A DNA stretch of 64,000 nucleotides from NCBI GenBank assembly GCA_003574785.1, contig QORU01000026.1:1-64000 (forward strand). Direction: 5' to 3'. The first letter of the stretch is position 1; each line of letters starts with the position of its first letter. The stretch is from Taklimakanibacter deserti (GTDB taxonomy: Bacteria > Pseudomonadota > Alphaproteobacteria > Rhizobiales > Aestuariivirgaceae). Below the pieces are notes generated by a model. The model was not told the origin of the DNA. It worked only from the letters and a program-made list of their open reading frames with translations, and made no database searches. The position numbers were made by a program, and so were the translations under genes. Shown here in pieces: positions 42,651 to 50,326 of this stretch.

Positions 42651-43439
42651 CTAGCGCGCCACCAGCGCCAGCACGCGCAGCGGGCTGCCGGTGCCGTTCA
42701 CGATCTTGAGCGGTGCCGCGATGAGGATGGCGCCCTTGGGCGGCAGCTTGTCGAGATTGCACAGGCTCGCCAAGCCGTAGCGATTCGACTTGTGCATCAG
42801 ATTATGCGCCGGGAAGGGCGGCGTCATGCCGCCGGCGGAACCCGCATCGGTGCCGACCGTCTCGCTGCCCCAGCCGATGGCGCCCTTCGACAGGATATAT
42901 TCGATGCAATCGACGGTCGGTCCCGGCGAATGCGGGCCCTTGTCATCGGCATTGAGGAACTCCTTCTCGCTGCCATTGCGGGTGTACCAGTCGGTGCGCA
43001 TCAGGACCCAGCTGCCCTTTGCGATGTCGCCATGCTTTTTCTCCCAGGCGCGCACGCCGTCGGCCGAGAGCAGGAAGTCCGGGTTCTTCTTCACTTCGGC
43101 GCTGCAGTCGATGACATTGGCCGGCGCCACGAAATTCTTCGGATTGATCTTGTCGGTCGAGCCGTCGGCATAATCCTTGCCACTGATCCAGTGGATCGGC
43201 GCATCGAAATGCGTGCCGGAATGCTCGCCGAGCTTGAGCCAGTTCCATGACCAGAAGGGTCCGTTCTTGTCATAGTTGGAGATGTTGTGGATCTCGATCG
43301 CGGGCGTGTTCTTGGCGAAGTCGGGCGGCAGCTTGATGAGCGGCGTCTGGGGCCCGAGCGGTGCCGAGAGATCGACCACCTCGACCGAGCCCGACAGAAG
43401 GGCTTCGGCCAATGAACTCAAATCTGCTTTCTGCGCCAT
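42651..43439 (-). CDS. Cyclase-family metal hydrolase (isatin hydrolase/kynurenine formamidase-like)
   Basis: A 262-residue PF04199 hydrolase. The metal-binding motif EHSGTHFDAPIHW (HxGTHxDxPxH) is intact, and the C-terminal AGSAGGMTPPFPAHNLMHKSNRYGLASLCNLDKLPPKGAILIAAPLKIVNGTGSPLRVLALV resembles isatin hydrolase more than the shorter (~210 aa) KynB. Both reactions feed anthranilate chemistry: isatin -> isatinate, or N-formylkynurenine -> kynurenine. As the kyn operon has no formamidase, this gene may fill that gap. First gene of the operon to iorB, behind the palindrome at 43488-43505. Substrate choice is inference. Confidence 0.87.
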   Translation of the reverse strand: MAQKADLSSLAEALLSGSVEVVDLSAPLGPQTPLIKLPPDFAKNTPAIEIHNISNYDKNGPFWSWNWLKLGEHSGTHFDAPIHWISGKDYADGSTDKINPKNFVAPANVIDCSAEVKKNPDFLLSADGVRAWEKKHGDIAKGSWVLMRTDWYTRNGSEKEFLNADDKGPHSPGPTVDCIEYILSKGAIGWGSETVGTDAGSAGGMTPPFPAHNLMHKSNRYGLASLCNLDKLPPKGAILIAAPLKIVNGTGSPLRVLALVAR

Positions 43440-43487
43440 GATTTCCTCCGCTGCGGCTTGCTGTTGTTTGCCTCATCCTATGCCCAA

Positions 43488-43505
43488 TACTTGCAATTGC
43501 AAGTA
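43488..43505. promoter_or_regulatory. Perfect 18-bp palindromic operator candidate
   Basis: TACTTGCAATTGCAAGTA is its own reverse complement. It lies in the 153-bp divergent promoter between the cyclase operon (leftward) and the second FAD oxidoreductase (rightward). TTGCAA-type palindromes are typical of MarR regulators of aromatic catabolism. Confidence 0.75.
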
Positions 43506-43592
43506 AGATTTAGGGCATTTGACTGCTACAGTGGAATCTCATGGACAGATTATATGCATATGCCAGTATGTGCGTCAGGGAAGGAAGCGCGC

Positions 43593-45128
43593 ATGACCTA
43601 TGACGCCATCATCGTGGGCAGCGGCCATAATGGTCTGGCCTCGGCCATCCATCTGGCGAAGCAGGGCTGGAAGGTCTCCGTCTTCGAGCGCAACAAGGTG
43701 GCGGGCGGCGCCGTGCAGACTCGCGAAGTGACGCTTCCGGGCTTCCGCCATGATCTCTTCGCCATGAATCTGGGTCTCTTTGCCGGCTCCCCGTTCATGC
43801 GCATGCATGGCGAGGCGCTGATGCGGCACGGGCTCGCTTTCGCCGCGGCGAGTGATTGCTTCGCGACACCTTTTGCCGATGGCTCCTGGTTCGGGGTCTC
43901 CAAGGACATGGAGAAGAACATCTCCCGCGCCCGGTCCTTCTCCGAAGAGGATGCGGAAAGCTGGCGCCGGATGAGCGAAGCTTTCGGCCAGGATGCGCCG
44001 CACATATTTTCCCTTCTCGGCAGCCCAATGCCGTCGCGCGACCTCATCTCCATCGGCTGGAAAGCCTGGCGCGCCCGGGGACTGCCCTGGATCATCGACA
44101 CGCTGCGACTCCTGGTGTCGTCCCCACGCGCGTTCCTCGATGCGAACTTCGAGTCCGACAAGATCAAGGCGACGCTTGCCGCCTGGGGAATGCATCTCGA
44201 TTTCGCCCCCGACATAGCGGGCGGCGCCCTCTTTCCCTATCTCGAAGCTATGGCCGATCAGAGCTTTGGCATGGCGCTGGGCCGAGACGGCGCCGATGTG
44301 ATGATCAAATCCATGACCGCCTATTTGAAAGAGCTTGGCGGCGAGATCCATCTCGACGCCGAGGTCGCGCGCATCGACAAGGCGAATGGCCGCGCCGCGG
44401 GCGTCACCCTCACGGATGGTCGAAGCTTTGCCGCCAAGCGCGCCGTCATCGCCAATGTCGTGCCGCAGATCGTCTTCGGAAAACTTCTCGCCGGCGGCAG
44501 CGGCAATGCGGAAGCCGACCGGCAGATGACGTCCTTCCGTGCCGGCCCGGGCACGATGATGATCCATGTCGCTGCCGATGGGCTTCCCGACTGGGCGGCG
44601 GGGGCCGAGCTTCAGCGTTTCGCCTATGTCCATCTCGCCCCCTCGCTCGACATGATGAGCCGCGCCTATCATGAAGCGCTCGCCGGATTGCTGCCGGCAG
44701 AGCCGGTGCTGGTGGTGGGCCAGCCGACCGCCGTCGATCCGAGCCGCGCGCCCGAAGGCAAGCACATCCTCTGGATTCAAGTCCGTGTGCTTCCCGCGAC
44801 TGCGGACTGGAGCCAGATCAAAGAGACCTATGCCGACCGGGTCATGACCATTCTCGAAAGCTACGCGCCGGGCTTCAGCAAGAAGATCCTCGGCCGCGCC
44901 GTCTTCTCACCACTCGATCTGGAAAAGGAGAATCCCAATCTTCTGGGCGGTGACAATCTCGGCGGCAGCCATCATCTGAGCCAGAATTTTCTGTTCCGCC
45001 CGGCGCCCGGCTGGTCGCGCTACAAGACACCATTGGACGGGCTCTATCTCGTCGGCGCGTCCACCTGGCCGGGTGCTGGCGTTGGGGCGGGATCGGGCTT
45101 CATGCTCGCGAAGATGCTGACCAGATGA
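43593..45128 (+). CDS. Phytoene-desaturase-like FAD oxidoreductase, copy 2
   Basis: A 511-residue flavoprotein of the PYROXD2/CrtI type. N-terminus YDAIIVGSGHNGLASAIHLAKQGWKVSVFERNKVAGGAVQTRE; C-terminus GLYLVGASTWPGAGVGAGSGFMLAKMLTR. It shares long motif stretches with the protein at 41041-42621 (VVGQPTAVDPSRAPEGKHILWIQ against CVGQPHALDPSRCPEGTAILWLQ), so the two may act as a heteromer or on successive steps. The ATG at 43593 follows AAGGAAG; a longer frame to 43458 crosses the operator and is rejected. Followed by site 5 and the peptide ABC operon. Confidence 0.88.
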   Translation: MTYDAIIVGSGHNGLASAIHLAKQGWKVSVFERNKVAGGAVQTREVTLPGFRHDLFAMNLGLFAGSPFMRMHGEALMRHGLAFAAASDCFATPFADGSWFGVSKDMEKNISRARSFSEEDAESWRRMSEAFGQDAPHIFSLLGSPMPSRDLISIGWKAWRARGLPWIIDTLRLLVSSPRAFLDANFESDKIKATLAAWGMHLDFAPDIAGGALFPYLEAMADQSFGMALGRDGADVMIKSMTAYLKELGGEIHLDAEVARIDKANGRAAGVTLTDGRSFAAKRAVIANVVPQIVFGKLLAGGSGNAEADRQMTSFRAGPGTMMIHVAADGLPDWAAGAELQRFAYVHLAPSLDMMSRAYHEALAGLLPAEPVLVVGQPTAVDPSRAPEGKHILWIQVRVLPATADWSQIKETYADRVMTILESYAPGFSKKILGRAVFSPLDLEKENPNLLGGDNLGGSHHLSQNFLFRPAPGWSRYKTPLDGLYLVGASTWPGAGVGAGSGFMLAKMLTR

Positions 45129-45139
45129 TCTTGCGGTGG

Positions 45140-45163
45140 TTTTATTTTAGACCTAAAGTATCT
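45140..45163. promoter_or_regulatory. Candidate operator of the anthranilate regulon, site 5
   Basis: TTTAGACCTAAAGTATCT (45146-45163): the central TTTAG-ac-CTAAA is a perfect inverted pair. 32 bp upstream of the ABC binding-protein ATG. Confidence 0.65.
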
Positions 45164-45194
45164 TGATAAATACAGAACGACAGGGAGAGGAAAC

Positions 45195-46727
45195 ATGACG
45201 ACATCCAGGCGGGAAGTATTGAAACTTGGGGCGTTTGGCGGTGCGGCGCTGTTTGGCGGCCTTGCCGCCACGACTGTCTCGGCGCAAGGCTCCGAGCTCA
45301 CCATTGCCTATAATGTGAACCTACCCTCCTGGGATCCGACCGTCGGTCCTTCCGCCGTCAATCCGACGATCCAGGCGATCTACCGGTCGGTCTTCGACAT
45401 GTATATCGCGCAGAATCCCGACCTCTCCTTCGCGCCGGGCCTCATCACCAAATGGGGCTGGAACGACGACAAGACGCAGATCATGTTGGAGGTGCGGGAC
45501 GGCGTCACCTGGCATGACGGCTCGCCCTTCACGGCCGAAGACGTCGTCTGGTCGCTCGAGCGCGCCGGCAAGCCCGAGACCGGCAATCCGATCCAGTTCG
45601 TGTGGAGCAAGATCGGCAATTTCAAGGTCGACGGCAACAAGATCACCGCCGATGTGAAGGAGTTCGAGCCGGTCCTGTTCAAATGGATGGCATTCCTCAC
45701 GGGCTATGTGTTGCCCAAGGCCTATTATGAGAAGGTCGGCGCCGAAGGCTTCGAGAAGGCGCCGATCGGCACTGGCCCCTATATGATGGAGAAATTCGAG
45801 CGCAACGCCTTCATGCGGCTCAAGGCCAATCCGAATTACTGGGGCGGCAAGCCTGCCTATGACACGGTGATCATCAAATTCGTGCCCGATGCCTCGAGCC
45901 GCGTCGCCGAGATCGAATCCGGCTCCTCGCAAGTGACGCTCGAAATTCCTTATGACGAGTTCGATCGCCTCAAGGCCAAGGAGGGGCTTGCCGGTGTCAC
46001 CACGCCGATCTCCGATATCGGCATGATCTTCCTCAACGACATCGACGTGATGCTCGACAAGAATGTGCGCCTCGCCGCCCATCATGCGATCGACAAGCAA
46101 CTCATCATCGACCGCCTGCTCAACGGCTATGGCATCGCCATCGACACGCTCCAGACGCCGCAATACACAGCCTATGATCCCTCGATCAAGGTCGGCTACG
46201 ACCCCGAGAAGGCGAAGCAGCTCCTCGCCGCCTCGGGCTACAGCCCGGACAAGCCGGTGAAGTTCAAGATCCAGACCACCAAGGGCTTCAAGTCCAAGGA
46301 TTACGAGATGATCCAGGCCATTGTCGGCATGTGGCGCAAGGTCGGCATCGAGGCCGAGATCGAGATCTACGAGATCGCGAAGCATTTCGAATTGCGCGCC
46401 GCCGACACGCTGGCGCCGGCCGCCTTCTACAATTGGGGCAATGCCCTTGCCGATCCCAGCGTCTCGACCGGCTACGCCATGTTCGGGCCGAGCCCGCATT
46501 CGGTGTGGGATTCCAAGGACCTGATCGACAAGATCATCCCGCTGTGGGGCGAGAAGGACGAGACGAAGCGCATCGAGGGCTGGAAGGCGGTCGACAGATA
46601 CATCGCCGAGGAAGGCTATGTCATTCCGCTCCTGCAATATGTGCAGCCGATCATCCATGTCAAAACGGTCAAGGTCACGCCGAATGTATCGGGGGCGCTC
46701 TTGCCAGCGCTGATGTCACCGGCCTAG
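45195..46727 (+). CDS. ABC transporter substrate-binding protein, peptide/nickel type (SBP_bac_5)
   Basis: A 510-residue periplasmic binding protein with a Tat-like leader (SRREVLKLGAFGGAALFGG). Family features are VNPTIQAIYRSVFDMYI, LEVRDGVTWHDGSPFTAEDVVWSLERA, IGTGPYMMEKFERNAFMRLKANPNYWGG and NVRLAAHHAIDKQLII. It starts an operon with two permeases, two ATPases and a thiolase. Given the shared operator and thiolase, the ligand is more likely an aromatic amine, kynurenine-like compound or peptide feeding the pathway than a general oligopeptide; this is inference. Confidence 0.92.
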   Translation: MTTSRREVLKLGAFGGAALFGGLAATTVSAQGSELTIAYNVNLPSWDPTVGPSAVNPTIQAIYRSVFDMYIAQNPDLSFAPGLITKWGWNDDKTQIMLEVRDGVTWHDGSPFTAEDVVWSLERAGKPETGNPIQFVWSKIGNFKVDGNKITADVKEFEPVLFKWMAFLTGYVLPKAYYEKVGAEGFEKAPIGTGPYMMEKFERNAFMRLKANPNYWGGKPAYDTVIIKFVPDASSRVAEIESGSSQVTLEIPYDEFDRLKAKEGLAGVTTPISDIGMIFLNDIDVMLDKNVRLAAHHAIDKQLIIDRLLNGYGIAIDTLQTPQYTAYDPSIKVGYDPEKAKQLLAASGYSPDKPVKFKIQTTKGFKSKDYEMIQAIVGMWRKVGIEAEIEIYEIAKHFELRAADTLAPAAFYNWGNALADPSVSTGYAMFGPSPHSVWDSKDLIDKIIPLWGEKDETKRIEGWKAVDRYIAEEGYVIPLLQYVQPIIHVKTVKVTPNVSGALLPALMSPA

Positions 46728-46734
46728 GTGTAGC

Positions 46735-46762
46735 GGAGAGGATCGCCTCGGCGATCCTCTCC
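46735..46762 (+). terminator. Strong intercistronic hairpin after the binding-protein gene
   Basis: GGAGAGGATCGCC (46735-46747) pairs perfectly with GGCGATCCTCTCC (46750-46762). No T-run follows. Such hairpins after a binding-protein gene typically stabilise its mRNA and lower expression of the permease genes behind it. Confidence 0.65.
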
Positions 46763-46790
46763 GACTGCTCTGGCAAGGTTCTGAGTTGGC

Positions 46791-47795
46791 ATGGGCCGAA
46801 ACCTCCTGATCCGCCTCGGCTCGACTGTGGTCACGCTTTTCGGCGTGGCTCTCATCGTCTTCATCCTGGTGCGCGTCGTCCCCGGCAACCCCATCGCCAT
46901 GATGCTGCCGCCCGGCGCCTCCGACGCCGACATCGCCCTACTCACCGCCCATTACGGCCTCGACAAGCCGATCATGACGCAGTTCTGGATCTGGCTCGGT
47001 CGCGCCTTGCAAGGCGATTTCGGCACTTCCATCTCCTTGCGCCAGGATGTGATGGGGCTGATCTTCGGCCGTCTGCCGGCGACGCTCGAGCTCGCGACAC
47101 TGGCGCTCGTCATCGCCGTGGCCTTGGGGGGCAGCCTTGCCGTCATAGCGGCGCGCTATCGCGGCACGGCGGCCGAGACCGGCATCGACCTCTTCAATGG
47201 CGCAAGCCTCGCCATGCCGGATTTCCTCTGGGGTCTCACCCTCATTTTGCTCCTCGGCGTCGCCTTTCCGGTCTTTGCCATATCGGGCCGCGTCTCGCCG
47301 ACCCTCGATCTCAATTTCGTCTCGGGCTTCTATCTCATCGAAAGCATCCTGCGTCTGCGCTTCGACATCTTTCTCGACCTCATGCGCCATATGCTGATGC
47401 CGGCCCTGGCGCTGGCGCTGCCTCTGGCGGCGGTCATCGCCCAGCTCCTGAAAACCTCACTCAAGGAGGCGATGCAGCAGGATTATGTGATGCTCGCCCG
47501 CACCAAGGGCTTTTCCGAGACCCGCGTGCTCTTGTCGGAAGCGCTGCGCAACGCCGTCATCCCCACCCTCACTCTGGCCGGCGTGCAATTCACCTTCCTC
47601 ATCGGCGGCACGGTGATCGTCGAGCGGCTCTTCTCCTATGAAGGCCTCGGCAATATGGCGATCGATGCCGTGATCAATCGCGACCTGCCCTTGATCCAGG
47701 GCATCGTCCTCGTTTTTGCGTTGATCTTCGTCATCATCAATCTCCTGGTCGATCTGAGCTATGCGCTGCTCAATCCGAGGCTCCGGCATGGCTGA
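46791..47795 (+). CDS. ABC transporter permease, DppB type
   Basis: Inner-membrane permease, 334 residues, first of a heterodimeric pair. The N-terminal LGSTVVTLFGVALIVFILVRVVPGNPIAMMLPPGAS and periplasmic YGLDKPIMTQFWIWLGRALQGDFGTSISLRQDV are typical of DppB/OppB. The EAA loop reads EAMQQDYVMLARTKGFSETRVLLSEALRNAVIPTLTLAG. Its stop lies inside the next gene's start region, an 8-bp overlap. Confidence 0.92.
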   Translation: MGRNLLIRLGSTVVTLFGVALIVFILVRVVPGNPIAMMLPPGASDADIALLTAHYGLDKPIMTQFWIWLGRALQGDFGTSISLRQDVMGLIFGRLPATLELATLALVIAVALGGSLAVIAARYRGTAAETGIDLFNGASLAMPDFLWGLTLILLLGVAFPVFAISGRVSPTLDLNFVSGFYLIESILRLRFDIFLDLMRHMLMPALALALPLAAVIAQLLKTSLKEAMQQDYVMLARTKGFSETRVLLSEALRNAVIPTLTLAGVQFTFLIGGTVIVERLFSYEGLGNMAIDAVINRDLPLIQGIVLVFALIFVIINLLVDLSYALLNPRLRHG

Positions 47796-48636
47796 GGCCC
47801 GCGCCATCACGGTGAGAACCGGCCCCAGGCTCTGGCTCTCCGGCCTGTGGCTGATCCTCATGGCGCTGGCGGCGATCTTCGCACCCCTCATCGTGCCGCA
47901 TGATCCTCTCGCTCAGGATCTCATGCTCGGCAAATTGCCGCCCGCCTGGATCGCAGGCAGCGAGCCCGGCTATCTTCTCGGCACCGACAGCCTCGGCCGC
48001 GATGTGCTGTCGCGTCTCATCTCGGCGGCGCGCCCGGCTTTCATCGTCGCCATAGGAGCGGGCCTCGCCGCCTGCCTTCTGGGATCGGCCCTCGGCCTCC
48101 TCTCGGGCTTCTTCGGCGGCTGGACCGACCGCATCATCTCGCGCATCGTCGACATCTGGATGGCCTTTCCGCCGGTCCTCCTCTCCATTCTCCTCGTCGC
48201 CTTCTTCAATCCGAGCCTCACCTCGGTCATCCTCGCCATCGCCATTATCGACTGGACCCGCTTCTGCCGTGTGGTGCGCGCCGAGACGATGCAGCAGCGC
48301 CGGATGGATTATGTCGAAAGCGCCCGCGCCATGGGCCTTTCCCGCATGGCGACCTTGCTCAAGGAAGTGCTGCCCAATGTGCTGCCGGCCATCACGGTGC
48401 TGCTGTCGCTCGAAATGGGCATCGCGGTGATCGTCGAAGCCATCCTGTCCTATGTCAATCTGTCGGTATCGACCGATCAGGCAACCTGGGGCAGCATGAT
48501 CGCCGAGGGCCGCGGCATCATCTACCAGGCTTGGTGGGTGCTGCTTTTCCCGATGATCGCTCTCTTCCTCACCGTCCTTGCCTTCAGCCAGTTCGGCGAA
48601 GGCTTGAAGGAACGCTTCGATCCGGTGCTCAGATGA
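47788..48636 (+). CDS. ABC transporter permease, DppC type
   Basis: Inner-membrane permease, 282 residues. Begins WLSGLWLILMALAAIFAPLIVPHDPLAQDL, then LLGTDSLGRDVLSRLISAAR, the DppC/OppC hallmark, and the EAA loop ESARAMGLSRMATLLKEVLPNVLPAITVL. The ATG at 47788 overlaps dppB-type coding by 8 bp; the stop overlaps the ATPase start as ATGA. Partner of the preceding permease. Confidence 0.92.
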   Translation: MAEARAITVRTGPRLWLSGLWLILMALAAIFAPLIVPHDPLAQDLMLGKLPPAWIAGSEPGYLLGTDSLGRDVLSRLISAARPAFIVAIGAGLAACLLGSALGLLSGFFGGWTDRIISRIVDIWMAFPPVLLSILLVAFFNPSLTSVILAIAIIDWTRFCRVVRAETMQQRRMDYVESARAMGLSRMATLLKEVLPNVLPAITVLLSLEMGIAVIVEAILSYVNLSVSTDQATWGSMIAEGRGIIYQAWWVLLFPMIALFLTVLAFSQFGEGLKERFDPVLR

Positions 48637-49520
48637 CGGCGCCCTATCTCACGATCGCCAGCCTGAGCGTCGCCTTGAAGCAGGGCGGCCGTCTGTTGCG
48701 CTCCGTGTCGCTCACCGTCCATCCGGGCGAAGTCCATGCGCTGGTCGGTGAATCGGGCGCCGGCAAGAGCATGATCGCGCGCGCCGTGTTCGGCATCCTG
48801 CCCCGGGCGGTCGACATCGTCGAGGGCCAGGTGACGCTGGCCGATCAGGATCTGGCAGGGCTGCCGGAAAGCGCCCGCCGCCTCTATATCGGCAAGCGCG
48901 CCGCCTTCATCCCGCAGGATCCCTTGACCGCGCTCAATCCGGCAAAGCGAATCGAGCAGCAGATCTGCGACCGGCTCATCCATATTCTCGGCATGCAGAA
49001 AGCCGAGGCGCGAGCCCGCGCTCTGGCGCTCCTCGCCGAGGTGAAGATCGCCGAGCCGGAGCGGGTGATGCGGCTTTACCCGCATGAGCTCTCGGGCGGC
49101 ATGCGCCAGCGCGCCCTCATTGCTTCGGCCTTCAGCGCCGAGCCGCGCTTGATCGTGGCGGATGAGCCGACGACGGCGCTCGATGTCACGGTGCAGAAGC
49201 AGATCTTAGGGCTCATCGCCGACATGCAGGCGCGCCACGGCACGGCCTTGCTCTTCATCACGCATAATCTCGGCGTCGTCGCCAAGCTCTGCCAGAGCGC
49301 CACCGTGCTTTACGCCGGCAAGGTGGTGGAGCAGGCGCCGGTCGCTGAGCTCTTCGCCAGGCCGAAGCATGCCTATACGCGGGCCTTGATGGCGGCGACC
49401 CCGCGCTATGACCGGCCGGAAGACTCGCTCAAACCCGCCTCGCCCGAGCTGATCGCGGAACTGGCGCGCGAGGTCGCCCTGACCGACGCGGCCTGGACGA
49501 GGAGACCGGCCCATGGCTGA
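48633..49520 (+). CDS. ABC transporter ATP-binding protein, DppD type
   Basis: A 295-residue ATPase. Walker A GESGAGKSM, signature LSGGMRQRALIASA, Walker B LIVADEPTTALDV, switch His in LLFITHNLGVV, and a C-terminal oligopeptide-transporter extension (PKHAYTRALMAATP). The start at 48633 overlaps the permease stop. Second-position Met in the P-loop (GKSM) is common in this subgroup. Confidence 0.92.
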   Translation: MTAPYLTIASLSVALKQGGRLLRSVSLTVHPGEVHALVGESGAGKSMIARAVFGILPRAVDIVEGQVTLADQDLAGLPESARRLYIGKRAAFIPQDPLTALNPAKRIEQQICDRLIHILGMQKAEARARALALLAEVKIAEPERVMRLYPHELSGGMRQRALIASAFSAEPRLIVADEPTTALDVTVQKQILGLIADMQARHGTALLFITHNLGVVAKLCQSATVLYAGKVVEQAPVAELFARPKHAYTRALMAATPRYDRPEDSLKPASPELIAELAREVALTDAAWTRRPAHG

Positions 49521-50325
49521 CGCCTTGTTCACGGTCGAGAATCTGCATCTGTCGCTGCCCGACATGACGAAGAAGCCTCTGCTCGGAGCAGCACCCCGCA
49601 TCGAGATCCTGAAAGGCCTGAGCTTCACGCTCAAAGAAGGCGCCATCACGGGCATTGTCGGCGAATCGGGCTCGGGCAAGACTTCGTTGGGGCGCACGCT
49701 GATCCGTCTGCTGAAGCCCGATGCCGGCAGGATCGTCTTTGCCGGGCGCGAGATCGCCACGCTCACCGACGACGACTTGCAACCTTTGCGGCGCGATCTC
49801 CAGATCATCTTCCAGGACCCGTTCTCGTCTCTCAATCCGCGCAAGACGGTGGGCGCGATCATCGCGGCTCCGCTCTCACTGCACGGGTTGGCCCATAGCC
49901 GTCAACGGATAGCCGAAGCGCTCCGGCAAGTCGGCCTGCCGGAAAGCTTCGCATCGCGTTATCCCCATGAGCTGTCGGGCGGACAGCGCCAGCGGGTCGG
50001 CATCGCCCGTGCCGTCGCCTTGAAGCCGCGCTTCATCCTGGCGGACGAGATCGTCTCCGGCCTCGATGTGTCGAGCCAGGCGCAGATCCTCGATCTCCTG
50101 ATGACCTTGCGCGCGCAAATGAATTTCACCATGGCCTTCATCAGCCATGATCTCTCGGTGGTGCGGCGGCTGTGCGACCGGGTGATCGTCATGCGCCAGG
50201 GCGAGATCGTCGAAGACGCCGAAACAGCGGCACTTTTTGACAGACCGCAACACGCCTATACAAGGCTCTTGCGCGATTGCATTCCCTTGCCCGAAGTCAG
50301 CGATGGCTGGCTCAAGGAGGCCTGA
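49513..50325 (+). CDS. ABC transporter ATP-binding protein, DppF type
   Basis: A 270-residue ATPase partner. Walker A GESGSGKTS, Q-loop IIFQDPFSSLNPRKTV, signature LSGGQRQRVGIARA, Walker B FILADEIVSGLDVSSQ (a Glu-Ile-Val replaces the usual EPT), and FISHDLSVVRRLCDRVIVM. Overlaps the previous gene by 8 bp. The thiolase TTG start lies 1 bp beyond its stop, and its final codons (LKEA) contain the thiolase ribosome site AAGGAGG. Confidence 0.92.
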   Translation: MADALFTVENLHLSLPDMTKKPLLGAAPRIEILKGLSFTLKEGAITGIVGESGSGKTSLGRTLIRLLKPDAGRIVFAGREIATLTDDDLQPLRRDLQIIFQDPFSSLNPRKTVGAIIAAPLSLHGLAHSRQRIAEALRQVGLPESFASRYPHELSGGQRQRVGIARAVALKPRFILADEIVSGLDVSSQAQILDLLMTLRAQMNFTMAFISHDLSVVRRLCDRVIVMRQGEIVEDAETAALFDRPQHAYTRLLRDCIPLPEVSDGWLKEA

Positions 50326-50326
50326 C

